A stretch of 64,000 nt of DNA from Amycolatopsis sp. 2-15 (GCF_030285625.1 NZ_CP127294.1:2738001-2802000), one strand, 5' to 3'. Counted from the first letter of the stretch, positions 1 through 8,538 are shown. Program-made: numbers and translations. The notes: a model not told the origin generated them from the sequence alone.

Positions 1-87
1 GTCACAAATGGGGTGCTGTCCGTCGTCGAAGTGTTGGGCGCCGTGTTCGCGGTGGCCGTCCTGCGTAGGCGAGTGAGGATCACATGA
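1..87 (+). CDS. C-terminal end of an upstream membrane protein (partial)
   Basis: Frame 1 is open from the window edge and stops at a TGA that overlaps the qcrB start as ATGA. The visible 28 residues are a hydrophobic stretch ([16 protein letters not shown]) followed by a basic tail (RRRVR), which looks like the last transmembrane helix of an integral membrane protein and its cytoplasmic end. The 4-base overlap implies translational coupling with qcrB. The family cannot be named from so little; it is not the soluble Rieske C-terminus that would precede qcrB in a canonical qcrCAB operon. Confidence 0.5.
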   Translation, partial: VTNGVLSVVEVLGAVFAVAVLRRRVRIT

Positions 88-1688
88 GCTCACTGACCAG
101 TCCGACCAAGTCCGACCCGGGCGCGCTCAAGGCCGCCGGCACGGCCGCGAAGGCGGTCGACGACCGCTACCACGTGGCCAAGGGCCTGCGGCACCAGATG
201 AACAAGGTGTTCCCGACACACTGGTCGTTCCTGCTCGGCGAGATCGGCCTGTACGCGTTCATCGTGCTGCTGCTCAGCGGCGTCTACCTGACCCTGTTCT
301 TCGACCCGTCCATGGAGACGGTCACCTACCACGGCAGCTTCACCAACATGCAGGGCCTGGAGATGTCGCGGGCGTTCGCCAGCACCCTCGACATCTCGAT
401 GGAAGTCCGCGGTGGGCTGTTCGTGCGGCAGGTGCACCACTGGGCCGCACTGATCTTCATCGCCGCGATGACCGTGCACATGTGCCGCGTGTTCTTCACG
501 GGCGCGTTTCGCCGGCCGCGCGAAGCGACGTGGCTGATCGGCGCGACGCTGCTCATCCTCGGCATGTTCGAAGGCTTCTTCGGCTACTCGCTGCCCGACG
601 ACCTGTTGTCCGGCACCGGCATCCGCGCGACGCTGTCCGGCATCATCCTGTCGATCCCCGTGATCGGCACGTGGATCCACTGGGCCGTGTTCGGCAGCGA
701 GTTCCCGGGCAACCAGATCATCCCGCGGCTCTACACGGTCCACATCCTGATCATCCCGGGCATCATGCTGGCGTTGATCGCCGCACACCTCGCGATCGTC
801 TGGTACCAGAAACACACACAGTTTCCCGGGGTGAAGCGTAAGGAAACGAACGTCGTCGGCATTCGCATCTTCCCGGCGTTCGCGCTGAAAGCGGGGGCGT
901 TCTTCACGATCGTCACCGGCGTGATCGCGCTGCTGGCCGGGTTGTTCCAGATCAACGCCATCTGGAACATCGGCCCGTACAACCCGTCGCAAGTCTCCGC
1001 CGGCTCGCAACCCGACTGGTACCTCGCCTGGGCCGACGGCCTCCTGCGCATCTGGCCCGCCTGGGAAGTCTACCTCGGGAACTACACGATCCCGGCAGTG
1101 TTCTTCCCCGGCGCGATCGGGATGCCGCTGCTGTTCACGCTGCTGCTTTCCTACCCGTGGATCGAACGCCGGCTGTCGAAGGACACGGCGCATCACAACA
1201 TCCTGCAACGCCCGCGCGACGCGCCCGTGCGCACGTCACTCGGCATGATGGCGCTGGGCTTTTTCCTCGTGATCGAGCTGTCCGGCTTCAACGACATCAT
1301 CGCCGACCAGTTCGACATCTCCCTCAACGCCACCACCTGGGCCGGCCGCATCGGCGTGCTGATCGTGCCGCCGCTGGCGTACTTCATCACCTACCGCATC
1401 TGCCTGGGCCTGCAACGCGCCGACCGCGAAGTTCTCGAACACGGCATCGAGACGGGCATCATCACGCGCGCACCCTCGGGCGGCTACCTGGAGATCCACC
1501 AGCCCCTCGGCCCCGTGGACGGCCACGGCCACCCCACCCCCCTCACCTACCAGGGCGCGACGGTCCCCAAGAAGATGAACAAACTCGGCGCCGCCGGCCA
1601 CGGCGTCCCCGGCTCGCTCCTGACGCCGGACCCGCCGGAGGAAACCACCGCGGTCGCCCACGTACGTGCGGGCAAGCACAACCACTGA
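84..1688 (+). CDS. qcrB: Cytochrome b subunit of a bc1-type complex (QcrB-like, apparently orphan copy)
   Basis: 534 residues, the usual length of actinobacterial QcrB. Family role: the membrane cytochrome b of menaquinol-cytochrome c reductase, carrying two b hemes. Heme-ligand histidines are seen at about 119/132 in one helix pair and 220/235 in the other. The quinol-site motif is PDWY at 310-313 (PEWY in mitochondria). Multiple TM helices run from residue 50 to about 440, followed by a long hydrophilic C-terminal extension typical of actinobacteria. ATG is set by the 4-base overlap with the upstream ORF. No qcrA or qcrC is adjacent: downstream is a terminator and then decayed DNA. It is therefore probably a second, stand-alone qcrB paralogue rather than the main respiratory operon. 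Confidence 0.9.
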   Translation: MSSLTSPTKSDPGALKAAGTAAKAVDDRYHVAKGLRHQMNKVFPTHWSFLLGEIGLYAFIVLLLSGVYLTLFFDPSMETVTYHGSFTNMQGLEMSRAFASTLDISMEVRGGLFVRQVHHWAALIFIAAMTVHMCRVFFTGAFRRPREATWLIGATLLILGMFEGFFGYSLPDDLLSGTGIRATLSGIILSIPVIGTWIHWAVFGSEFPGNQIIPRLYTVHILIIPGIMLALIAAHLAIVWYQKHTQFPGVKRKETNVVGIRIFPAFALKAGAFFTIVTGVIALLAGLFQINAIWNIGPYNPSQVSAGSQPDWYLAWADGLLRIWPAWEVYLGNYTIPAVFFPGAIGMPLLFTLLLSYPWIERRLSKDTAHHNILQRPRDAPVRTSLGMMALGFFLVIELSGFNDIIADQFDISLNATTWAGRIGVLIVPPLAYFITYRICLGLQRADREVLEHGIETGIITRAPSGGYLEIHQPLGPVDGHGHPTPLTYQGATVPKKMNKLGAAGHGVPGSLLTPDPPEETTAVAHVRAGKHNH

Positions 1689-1732
1689 TCGCAGTCGCGC
1701 AACCCGGTGTGAAGTATCGATCACCGAAAGTT

Positions 1733-1767
1733 CGCCGGGTTTCCCTGCCGACAAGGGAAACCCGGCG
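1733..1767 (+). terminator. Strong hairpin downstream of qcrB
   Basis: Perfect inverted repeat with 14-bp arms (CGCCGGGTTTCCCT and its complement) and a 7-nt loop, 45 bp after the qcrB stop. There is no U-tract, as is common in high-GC actinomycetes. Likely transcription terminator of qcrB. Confidence 0.75.
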
Positions 1768-1826
1768 GTGAGCTCGGCCCGCAGTTCCTCGTCGGCCAAG
1801 CCATTCAGCCTGTTCAGCCGATGGTT

Positions 1827-2250
1827 TCAACGCGGTGCAAAACCACGCCCGGTCGCGATGTCGAGTACCTCGACCAGGTGATCCGAGCGCTGCACCGCGA
1901 GCCACAGCAGGGTAGTGGCGCACTACCGGCCCGGCGAACTCGACGACCGTGCGCACGTCCCGCGGCGACCGCGCCCGGACGGTGGCGCCCTCGCGCGTCA
2001 GCATCGCCGGCTGGTCGCCGAACGTGGTGTGGCCCGCGCCGTCGGTTTGATGTGAAAGGGCTGCGAATCGGGTTGGTGCTCCACGGAGTTCGACCGGTCG
2101 AGCGTGTTCCAGCCGGGAAAACGGGGAACCGCAGCCGTGTGCCGCTGACCCCGGCAACCGCCGGCTGTCCTCCTCGGACGGCGCCGCCACCTCGACCACC
2201 GCCCCGTTCACCGCGACCCGCACGACCCCGCCTTCGCCCCGGCCAGGACG
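1827..2250 (-). pseudogene. Possible frameshifted remnant of an unidentified gene
   Basis: On the minus strand two frames read as plausible protein but only if joined by a one-base shift near 1900. The first contains DVRTVVEFAGPVVRHY. The second continues LLWLAVQRSDHLVEVLDIATGRGF and stops at 1827. Codon usage looks coding (GC-rich third positions) but no start, RBS or known domain is recognisable. I read it as a decayed gene beside the element boundary; chance open frame in GC-rich DNA remains possible. Confidence 0.25.
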
Positions 2251-2599
2251 GACACGCTCGCTCTCACCGGCTTCCCCCGCACATCGCCCGGGGACGATCC
2301 CCCGAAACTCCCCACCCTCGCGGCGCGCCAACCCAACCTCGTCGCCCCACGCTCGCCCACGCACCATCCAATGTGGACTCCACCACCCCAACGACGATAC
2401 TCGCCACTTGGACACACAGTCCCCAGTAGACAGTCGCCTATAAACCCAAGCTCCCCACCAGCCACACCCACCACTGCAACCCAACCACCCTGGGGGTCCG
2501 GGGGCTCGCCCCCGGCGGGGGTCTGGGGGCTCGGCCCCCAGAACTAAGACACACGATCCCAGCCCGCGCTCTCCGCGGGCACAGACCGCCCGATCGTGT
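2251..2599. other. GC-rich intergenic stretch with palindromes, no gene supported
   Basis: C-rich, low-complexity DNA between the possible remnant and the tRNA-Arg fragment. It contains a strong G/C palindrome around 2492-2545 (repeated GGGGGCTC/GCCCCC units). An inverted pair ACACACGATC ... GATCGTGTGT directly abuts the attachment-site fragment. No credible RBS or coding frame was seen. Confidence 0.5.
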
Positions 2600-2637
2600 G
2601 TGCCCCCGGCAGGATTCGAACCTGCGACACCCGCTTT
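2600..2637 (-). other. Attachment-site copy: 3' half of tRNA-Arg(CCT)
   Basis: 38 consecutive bases are the exact reverse complement of tRNA-Arg positions 40537-40574 (anticodon-stem end, variable loop, T arm, acceptor arm). The 5' half of a tRNA is absent, so this is not a tRNA gene. It is the duplicated 3' end left by integration of an element into tRNA-Arg. Its orientation is opposite to the intact tRNA at 40501, so the two cannot now flank one element as direct repeats. Confidence 0.85.
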
Positions 2638-2780
2638 TGTGGATCATGCTTGGCGATGTTGGGTGTTGGTGATCGATATGAGTCACTGCCAGGGATGTTC
2701 GCAAAAGCAATCGAACGTCATCGAGTGGAATCGGCGGTCATTGGCCGTCGTTTGGCGAGGGTAAAGCGTGGGCAGGTGCA
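2638..2780. repeat. Element-end repeat block B, left copy
   Basis: Immediately inside the tRNA-Arg fragment lies about 143 bp that closely matches, in inverted orientation, 51023-51162. Shared landmarks include TTGTGGATCATG, GTTGGGTGTTGGTGATC, ATGTTCGCA and TTTGGCGAGGGTAAA. Position beside an attachment site in both places suggests integrase arm sites or another conserved AICE terminus. Confidence 0.8.
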
Positions 2781-2901
2781 CCGAGCTACGACCGGGGCCC
2801 GTTGGACAGGGACACGACGTGTGCGGCAACGACGACTGATAGGGGTGCCGTGAAACGATGGCGTGCGTTGGCACATCTGAGGGCCTTGGAGGGCGACACG
2901 C

Positions 2902-3606
2902 ATGACCGATCGACTGAGCAGGGGGCTGAGGCTCGTTCGTCTAGCATTGTTCGCTTTGCTGGCGGCATGCGGGGTCTTCTTGACGGTCGGCCCTCTGCGT
3001 GCGAGGGCCTGGTCGTGGGTTACACGGCCTCGAACCGCGGACTGGTGGGGAGCTGCAGGTCAATGGGCGGGTGCCGTGGGCACGATCGCCGCGGTAATTG
3101 TAGCACTGTGGATCGCTATTGGAGACAATAGACGACTCCAAGAAGACCGGCGCGAGAAAGCGATAAAAGACCGTCAGGAGCAAGCATCGAGAGTTACGAC
3201 TTGGATTGAATCGGCTAAAGAGTCTGACAAATTCCTGGATGGCTCTCCCGTAAGTCTCTACATGGTATTATCGAATGCAAATTCCGAGGCAATAAGTAGT
3301 GTTATCGTCTCTTTCGATATATTCAAAGTTTTACCCACATTGACGCCTTACATTTATCGAGGCGAAGATATTGGGCGAGACGAATTTCTGTATGCGATAC
3401 TACCTCCCGGAAAGTGGCGCATGCCCGTACATGAAGGCTGGCAAGGGATGAGTGCGCAACCGGGAGTGATGGTCGCATTTAGTGATTCACGAAACTGCCA
3501 CTGGATTCGAATGACCGACGGCACGCTAACTGAATACTCCGAAAATGTGATCCAGCGTCGAAAAATTTACTTTCCGCAAGGCATAAGCACGCCAGTTCCA
3601 TATTGA
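2902..3606 (+). CDS. Two-TM hypothetical protein, low-GC element cargo
   Basis: 234 residues; ATG preceded by GGAGGGCGACACGC, a good RBS. Two hydrophobic helices at about residues 10-32 and 50-72 are followed by a short charged coil rich in R/E/K and a soluble domain of about 140 residues with no motif I recognise. The coding DNA after residue 70 is clearly lower in GC than the surroundings, with many ATA, AAA and TTT codons, which indicates recent acquisition. It sits between repeat blocks B and A, exactly where an unrelated low-GC gene sits in the other element end (50507-50815). Function unknown; a membrane-tethered exclusion or defence factor is only a guess from context. Confidence 0.65.
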   Translation: MTDRLSRGLRLVRLALFALLAACGVFLTVGPLRARAWSWVTRPRTADWWGAAGQWAGAVGTIAAVIVALWIAIGDNRRLQEDRREKAIKDRQEQASRVTTWIESAKESDKFLDGSPVSLYMVLSNANSEAISSVIVSFDIFKVLPTLTPYIYRGEDIGRDEFLYAILPPGKWRMPVHEGWQGMSAQPGVMVAFSDSRNCHWIRMTDGTLTEYSENVIQRRKIYFPQGISTPVPY

Positions 3607-3792
3607 GTTGATGCCTCGAATAGTTCCAATCCGCACATTTGGAAGGTCCCCTAAAAACCGTTTTTCTGACCGGTCGCCCGCTGCTCTTTTTCCCTGCGGT
3701 CCACATTCGGGTCAGCATGCGGCAATTTCTGCGTGTCTTTACCCCTACAAGTGGGTGGCCTCTTCGCCATCTCGTCGACCTGGCGCAGCCCG

Positions 3793-3868
3793 ATCACGTC
3801 GGGTCAAGGGGGCACCTCCCGGCGGTCCGCAGCATGCCGGCCGAACTGCCCCCTTGACGCGGCGTGAT
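3793..3868. repeat. 22-bp inverted repeat with 32-bp spacer (left copy)
   Basis: Arms 3793-3814 and 3847-3868 (ATCACGtCGgGTCAAGGGGGCA and its complement) differ at two positions. The same structure with the same 32-bp spacer occurs at 50340-50415. Conservation of arms and spacing in two diverging elements suggests a functional site such as a nick/transfer site, single-strand origin or terminator. Confidence 0.6.
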
Positions 3869-4061
3869 AGCCCTCCGGGAGGTCGGCGGGATGGCGGCAG
3901 GTCACTCACCGACGCAACGTGCGCGCGGTCCTGGCCATCTCGGAGACCTGCCCGTCCGGCGAGGACATTCTCTTCTTCTTGGACGCGGCCTCAGGTGCAG
4001 CCGCCGGGCCGGGTGCGTGGGTGCCGGAGGCGGGGCCCCGCGCGCCCGGCCCGACAGCGGC

Positions 4062-4080
4062 GCGGCCCCGCAGGGGCCGC
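4062..4080. terminator. GCGGCCCC hairpin, left copy
   Basis: Perfect 8-bp stem with a 3-nt loop next to an A/T-rich tract. It lies downstream of the YdcF-like remnant, matching the hairpin at 50128-50146 downstream of the intact gene. Probable terminator. Confidence 0.5.
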
Positions 4081-4130
4081 CTTGAACAAGAAAAGAAGCT
4101 TTGAACACGCGGTCCGCGCCGTCACCGGGC

Positions 4131-4272
4131 TCAGGACGTTTCGATGAGCCAGTCGGTATAGCCAGCGTTGACGAGCCGTTCGTAGGCTGTGGTCACCTGG
4201 TCCGGCACGTCTTGCTCGACTGCACATCAGGCTTGGGCGTAGACCGTGATCCGCTGGGTGTCGCCGACGAGC
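4131..4272 (-). pseudogene. 3' fragment of a YdcF-like (DUF218) gene
   Basis: The minus strand encodes the last ~47 residues of the protein encoded intact at 49412-50077 (LVGDTQRITVYAQA ... AYERLINAGYTD). A G-to-T-type change turns the glycine codon after YAQA into TGA. The 5' three quarters of the gene is missing beyond 4272. A truncated and nonsense-mutated remnant, present because block A was duplicated between related elements. Confidence 0.8.
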
Positions 4273-4275
4273 CGC

Positions 4276-4599
4276 TTTAGGAGAGCGCAGCCACTGGACG
4301 ACCGCAGGGCGGGCTGACCAGCGGGAACGTCGCGTTCGGGGCGTCCTCGGCTGCCATTTCGGGGCGTCCTCGGGGTGGCCACGCCGGAGATAGGGCGGTC
4401 CAGACCGACATTTGCGACCTTCGCGCAGCGAGCGGCGCCACCGACGGGCATCCTTTCGCCGTGATCGACTTGCCGCCGGACGGACCTCGTCTGCACGGCA
4501 CGACAGGAGCCGTGATGACCTATCAGCCGCCTCCAGCCGGCCCCGTGCCCGCCATACGCGACATCCCAGCCCGGCGGATCTGGAGAGGTCAGGACGCAA
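4276..4599. other. Degenerate element DNA upstream of the small membrane protein gene
   Basis: No gene with convincing start and codon pattern. A short frame starting ATGACCTATCAGCC at 4515 reads MTYQPPPAGPVPAIRD and could be the N-terminus of the 4600 ORF displaced by a frameshift, since it runs into the same DNA one frame out. Otherwise nothing is supported. Confidence 0.35.
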
Positions 4600-4908
4600 G
4601 TGCGCAGCCCGCGGCAGCGGGTGGCCGGATGGGTGGCTGCGGTGGTGCTCATGGCCGGCACGGCGTTCGTGCTGGCCTGGGCGCTCACGTGGGTCGTGGG
4701 GATCGTGCACGACTGGTGGCCTACCGTCCCGACCATGCCCTACGGCGTCGCCGCACAGATCTGCCTGGCCGTCCTCGTCGGCGTGGTCATGTCGTCATTC
4801 CTGGCCTCGGTCGCGAAGTGGGCGCTCAGCAAGTCCCGCAAGACGTTCCTCACCCGAGGGCGGCCGGCGGCTACGCACGGACTTATCAGCTGCTTGACCC
4901 ACGAGTAG
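4600..4908 (+). CDS. Small two-TM membrane protein
   Basis: 102 residues from a GTG preceded by GGAGAGGTC. Two hydrophobic helices (about 10-35 and 50-72) flank a WW-containing loop, with a basic C-terminal segment (KWALSKSRKTFLTR). Similar in style to the small membrane proteins of AICE transfer regions, but no family is recognisable. A proline-rich N-terminus in another frame just upstream (from 4515) may belong to it, in which case the gene is frameshifted. Confidence 0.45.
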   Translation: MRSPRQRVAGWVAAVVLMAGTAFVLAWALTWVVGIVHDWWPTVPTMPYGVAAQICLAVLVGVVMSSFLASVAKWALSKSRKTFLTRGRPAATHGLISCLTHE

Positions 4909-4960
4909 GTAGAACCTGATCGACCTGGCCACCCTGCTCATCTGGCTTTAAGGACAGGAC

Positions 4961-5443
4961 CTAGGAGTGGGGGTCGTCGACCTTGAGCTGGGCTCCGGGG
5001 TCGGCGACGAAGGCGACCAGGAGCTTAGCCGGTTCCGTGGAGCTGGTGTTCTCCGTGAGGACGTGGTGGGCGCCGGGCTGCTCGATCCAGTTCTGGCCTT
5101 GGTGGAAGGTGGTGACGGGTTGGCCTTCGAGTTGGCTGCGAACGGTGCCGTCGAGAACGTAGGCGTAGACGAACGCGTCGCCGTGCCGGTGCGACGCCGC
5201 ACGTGCGCCGGGTGGGAAAGTGACGATCACCGAGGTGAAGGTCTTGCCTTGCACATTCGGAAGGGCCTGCTGCAGCAGCGGGGTCAGGGTTTCCGTGGGT
5301 GGCTGCGACGCCGTGGCGGGCGTCGGAGCCGTGGCAGCGGGCTGGGTGGTGGCGGGGGCGGGCTGGTCCGAGGCGGCGCAGGCCGTGGCCACAGCCAGCG
5401 TGGCGACGGCCAGCACGCCGCCGGCGATCCTCATTCCGATCAT
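4961..5443 (-). CDS. Cupin-domain lipoprotein
   Basis: 160 residues. The N-terminus has a short basic start, a hydrophobic core and a lipobox-like VATAC with the cysteine at 22, followed by a long Pro/Ala/Thr linker (24-50): a secreted lipoprotein anchored outside the membrane. Residues ~60-150 form a cupin (RmlC-like) barrel with the two histidine-bearing motifs PPGARAASHRHGDAF and IEQPGAHHVLTEN, so a metal centre is likely. Substrate unknown. AGGAGA lies 8 bases before the ATG. It is 14 bp downstream of the oxidoreductase gene on the same strand, so the two form an operon, perhaps for handling a reactive small molecule. Confidence 0.8.
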   Translation of the reverse strand: MIGMRIAGGVLAVATLAVATACAASDQPAPATTQPAATAPTPATASQPPTETLTPLLQQALPNVQGKTFTSVIVTFPPGARAASHRHGDAFVYAYVLDGTVRSQLEGQPVTTFHQGQNWIEQPGAHHVLTENTSSTEPAKLLVAFVADPGAQLKVDDPHS

Positions 5444-5457
5444 GAGAGGTCTCCTGT

Positions 5458-6378
5458 TCAGCTTTCAGTGACGCGGATGATCGTCTTGCCGGGGGTGCGC
5501 TTGCCGGGGGCGAGCGCGGCGGGTGCTTCGGCGAGTGGCCGTACGGCGCCGATAACCGGCTTGAGCCGTCCGTCGCTCAGCCGCGTGGCGAGATCGGCGA
5601 GCCGGGCGCGGTCGGGTTCGACGACGAAGAAGACGGCTCGTCCGTCCGCGGGCCGGACGGTGGGCGGCATGGCGATGGTGACGAGCGTGCCACCGGCGCG
5701 CACCAGGGCGGCCGAGCGGTCGAGGATGTCTCCACCGATCACGTCGAACACGACGTCGACCTCGCCGACGTCCTCCAGCTTCTCGGTCTCGAGGTCGACA
5801 AAGGTTTCGACGCCGAGCGCGACCGCCCGGTCCCGGTCGGAGCCCCGGCCGGTACCGATAACGCGGGCGCCGACTTCGCGGGCGAGCTGTACCGCGATCG
5901 ACCCCACGCCGCCCGCAGCGCCGTGGACCAAGACGGTCTCGCCGGTGGCCAGGCGGCCGTGATCGAACAGGCCCTGCCAGGCGGTCAGTCCGGAGATCGG
6001 CAGCGCGGCCGCCACGGTGTGGTCAACGTCCGCAGGCAGCGGTGCGAGATTGCGGGCCTCCACCGCGGTGTATTCCGCGAGCGAGCCGTCGCGGAACCAG
6101 TCGGCCATGCCGAACACCCGTTGGCCGACACTCAGGCCGGTGGTGCCGAAGCCCAGTTCGACGACGACACCCGACAGCTCGTGGCCGGGCACGCTCGGCG
6201 TCCTGTCGCGGCCCGCGCGATCGGCCCACGTGGCCGACCAGTCGAGTTCCCCGCGGGTGAAACCCGCGGCGTGCACCCGGACGAGAACGTCGTTCTGAAC
6301 CGCTTGGGGAACGGGCAGGTCCGTCAGTGACAGCCCTGCGATACCGGCGTCTCGGTCTCGAACAGTGATGGCTTGCAT
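5458..6378 (-). CDS. NADP-dependent zinc-free MDR oxidoreductase (quinone-reductase type)
   Basis: 306 residues from the ATG reading MQAITVRDRDAG; an upstream in-frame start would add 12 residues without an RBS. Medium-chain dehydrogenase/reductase fold: an N-terminal GroES-like domain (PGHELSGVVVELG) and a Rossmann domain with VHGAAGGVGSIAVQLA and GTGRG. The structural-zinc cysteines are absent, as in quinone oxidoreductases. It would catalyse NAD(P)H-dependent reduction of a quinone or enone in the cytosol. First gene of the pair with the cupin lipoprotein; the 450-bp region upstream is shared with the divergent HD gene. Confidence 0.85.
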   Translation of the reverse strand: MQAITVRDRDAGIAGLSLTDLPVPQAVQNDVLVRVHAAGFTRGELDWSATWADRAGRDRTPSVPGHELSGVVVELGFGTTGLSVGQRVFGMADWFRDGSLAEYTAVEARNLAPLPADVDHTVAAALPISGLTAWQGLFDHGRLATGETVLVHGAAGGVGSIAVQLAREVGARVIGTGRGSDRDRAVALGVETFVDLETEKLEDVGEVDVVFDVIGGDILDRSAALVRAGGTLVTIAMPPTVRPADGRAVFFVVEPDRARLADLATRLSDGRLKPVIGAVRPLAEAPAALAPGKRTPGKTIIRVTES

Positions 6379-6832
6379 GACAGTCCTAACTGGGAGGGGA
6401 TCGATCGAGCGCACCTGCCCGCGAGCATTCCCTCATCGCCGCGTTGTGCGTTCTCCGTCAGGGAGACGAGGTAGCCCCGCCGGGGGTGACAGCCCGACGT
6501 GAATGAGTTTGTCCGGGTCGAAAACCCTGTGGTGCGCGGTGTGTTCCGTCCGTCTGAGCTCTGCACCGTGTCGACCGACTATACGCGGCCCTGGCGAGGG
6601 AACACGAGAGCGAGCTCTCCGCCGACCTCGACCAAGCCGAGGTGGTCGGACGCCCGCACAGAGCTGATCGACCCGACCGCGCGGTGCGGCGTGGGCGGGG
6701 GTCCGCAACCGCTCCGCCAGGCAACACCGGCCGCCGGTCGCCACACGGCACCGACGTCGATGGCGCCAAATGGTCGTTCACGCTGAAGCAAGGAGGTCGC
6801 GGGCCGGACGACTCCTGTGAAACGCTGAACCC
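6379..6832. other. Intergenic region between divergent MDR and HD genes
   Basis: 454 bp with no gene I can support; short minus-strand frames lack an RBS and a recognisable domain. It must contain the promoters of both flanking genes, but no clear -35/-10 pair or operator stands out. Confidence 0.4.
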
Positions 6833-7423
6833 ATGTTGCCGCAAGCTCCCACCGCCGGTGCCGCCCTGGGCGTGGCCACCCGATTCTTCTCGCCCACGCT
6901 GCTCAACCACTCCATCCGCTGCTACCTGTGGGGCGCGATGTACGGTGCGGCGCACGAGATCGCCTTCGACGACGAGCTGTTCTACGTTTCGGCGCTGCTG
7001 CACGACATCGGGCTGACGGAGGCGTTCGACAACCACTGGCGGCCGTTCGAGGAGGCCGGCGGAAACTTGGCCTGGGTCTTCGGCGTGGCCGCCGGCTGGC
7101 CGGCCGAGCAGGCCGACCGCGCCGCCGAGATCATCGTGCTGCACATGGGCGACGACGTATCCCGCGACGCCGACCCCGAGGCTCACCTGCTGCAGATCGC
7201 CACCAGCTTCGAGGTGACCGGGCGGTGGGCCGAGGAGTTCCCGCCGGACGCGAGGACGGAGGTGCTCGCCCGATATCCCCGACTGGGATTCAGCGCGGAG
7301 CTCCTCGCCGAGTTCGAGGACCAGGCGAGGCGCAAGCCCAGCAGCGCCTGCGCCACCTCGATCGGCAAGAACCTCGCCGAGCGGATGACCGGCCACCCGC
7401 TCGACAACCAGTCTTCGGCCTGA
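6833..7423 (+). CDS. HD-domain protein of the cyanamide hydratase-like group
   Basis: 196 residues. H26 (NHSIRCYLWG) and the HD pair at 57-58 (SALLHDIGLTEAF) with later EIIVLHMGDD match the HD metal-dependent hydrolase layout of cyanamide hydratase (Ddi2)-like proteins. That is family knowledge; the substrate here is not provable. Divergent from the MDR/cupin operon, which suggests a small detoxification module. No strong Shine-Dalgarno precedes the ATG, so the start is likely but not certain. Confidence 0.75.
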   Translation: MLPQAPTAGAALGVATRFFSPTLLNHSIRCYLWGAMYGAAHEIAFDDELFYVSALLHDIGLTEAFDNHWRPFEEAGGNLAWVFGVAAGWPAEQADRAAEIIVLHMGDDVSRDADPEAHLLQIATSFEVTGRWAEEFPPDARTEVLARYPRLGFSAELLAEFEDQARRKPSSACATSIGKNLAERMTGHPLDNQSSA

Positions 7424-7956
7424 ACCCGCACGGTCGCGCGAGGATGCCTGAACGGCAGGTCCTCCCGCTCCACCACCGGCGCCCAATCGACCACATGTTC
7501 GATCGTAAAGGTTCGCGACTTGGCTGAAAACACCGGTGACCAGTCCCCGAGGCGAGGTCGACCTAAACGCCCAGTCACGCCGTCACGTCCTGCCGTGAGG
7601 CGAGCAACGACGTCACGGTGCGAGGTTCGGCGGTCGTTCGGCCCCGGGATCGTCGACGACGTGTACGGCGGTCGACTCCGGGGCGCACAGCCACGGAACG
7701 AATTCAAGGTCCTCCCACAAGCCTGAGCATGCGGGTACCAGGCGCGCCAGCGGCTCAGACTCAGGCAAAGGTCGCAACGACCACGTGTCACTCGTCCCCT
7801 GACGCTGGCACACCACCAAGCGGACTGGTCTGCCATTCGCAGATCTGTGGATAACCGGCCTTCCATCCCGCTGGCCAGCCTCGATGCCACCCACCCCGAC
7901 CATCACTGCCGTGACGCTCGCTCGCGAGGCCGGCCAGACCCCTAGGATCGAGAGCT
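7424..7956. other. Gene-free stretch between two HD genes
   Basis: 533 bp in which no frame has both a plausible start and coding character. The three bases upstream of the next ATG and a weak AGGATCGAGAGCT are the only hints of expression signals. Likely junction DNA between cargo acquired at different times. Confidence 0.4.
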
Positions 7957-8538
7957 ATGGCTGACGACGAACGGGCCCAGCAGGTCACTGCCGACGACTT
8001 GGTGTCGTCCGCGGCGCTTCTTGCCGAACGAATGGTCGCTCCACTCGGTCAGCGTTGGAGTCACGTGCAGGCCGTTGCCAAACGAGCCGAGAACCTTGCC
8101 CGGGCGGTTGCTGCGGAAGATCGCCAGACCTTGGTGGCTTCGGGGTGGTTGTACGATATCGGGTATTCGCACGAGATCAAACACACTGGGTTCCACCCAT
8201 TGGATGGCGCCCGTTTCTTGCGGCAGATGGGGTGGCCAGACGACATCGTGAACCTGGTGGCACACCACTCCGGAGCCAGGTTCGAAGCAGAACAGCGCGG
8301 TCTGACTGAAGACCTGAAAGAGTTCCCTTTTGCGGACAGCGACCTTCTTGACGCCTTGGTTGCGGCTGACTTGACAACGGGACCGCAGGGACAGTCGTTG
8401 ACGTACGACGAGCGTATTGAAGAAATTCTACAACGATATCCCGAAGATGACCCCGTGCATAAAACTTGGAAGTTTGCTGCGCCAATTCTTGAAGAGTCGA
8501 TCCTTCGCGTGCAATCCAGGCTAGCCGAGGTAGGGTGA
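7957..8538 (+). CDS. HD-domain protein with altered HD motif (element cargo)
   Basis: 193 residues. The layout follows HD phosphohydrolases found next to NUDIX genes on actinobacterial elements: H36 (SHVQAVAKRA), then WLYDIGYS at 64-71, PLDGARFLRQMGW and VAHHSGA. In this family the central motif is normally WLHDIGYS; here the metal-binding His is Tyr (codon TAC, one C-to-T step from CAC), so catalysis may be lost. Its 3' end overlaps the 3' end of the convergent NUDIX gene. GC is a little lower than in the core genome. Confidence 0.75.
   Translation: MADDERAQQVTADDLVSSAALLAERMVAPLGQRWSHVQAVAKRAENLARAVAAEDRQTLVASGWLYDIGYSHEIKHTGFHPLDGARFLRQMGWPDDIVNLVAHHSGARFEAEQRGLTEDLKEFPFADSDLLDALVAADLTTGPQGQSLTYDERIEEILQRYPEDDPVHKTWKFAAPILEESILRVQSRLAEVG

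Larger units (their letters stand above)
3745..4272. repeat. Element-end repeat block A, left copy
   Basis: About 528 bp matching 49936-50463 in inverted orientation with a similar total length. It contains the 3' end of a YdcF-like gene, a GCGGCCCC hairpin, a TTCTTTTC/GAAAAGAA tract and a 22-bp inverted repeat. Homology stops abruptly at CTACAAGTGGGTGGCC (3745) and at GCTCGTCGGCG (4272). This is the best candidate site for homologous recombination between the two elements. Confidence 0.85.

Noticed and set aside
90..1208. Long minus-strand ORF (372 aa) opposite qcrB
   Set aside because: Arg/Asp/Gln-rich low-complexity product typical of antisense reading of GC-rich codons; the plus-strand qcrB is unmistakable.
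2600..2637. A second tRNA-Arg gene
   Set aside because: Only the 3' half is present; D arm and 5' acceptor strand are missing, so it is an attachment scar.
4276..4736. Minus-strand protein fusing new sequence to the YdcF tail
   Set aside because: The upstream part lacks domain or RBS and the homology to YdcF begins abruptly at 4272; a chance fusion of open frames.
6458..7486. Minus-strand 342-aa ORF opposite the HD gene
   Set aside because: Covers the HD gene in antisense; Gly/Val/Arg-rich with no recognisable motif.
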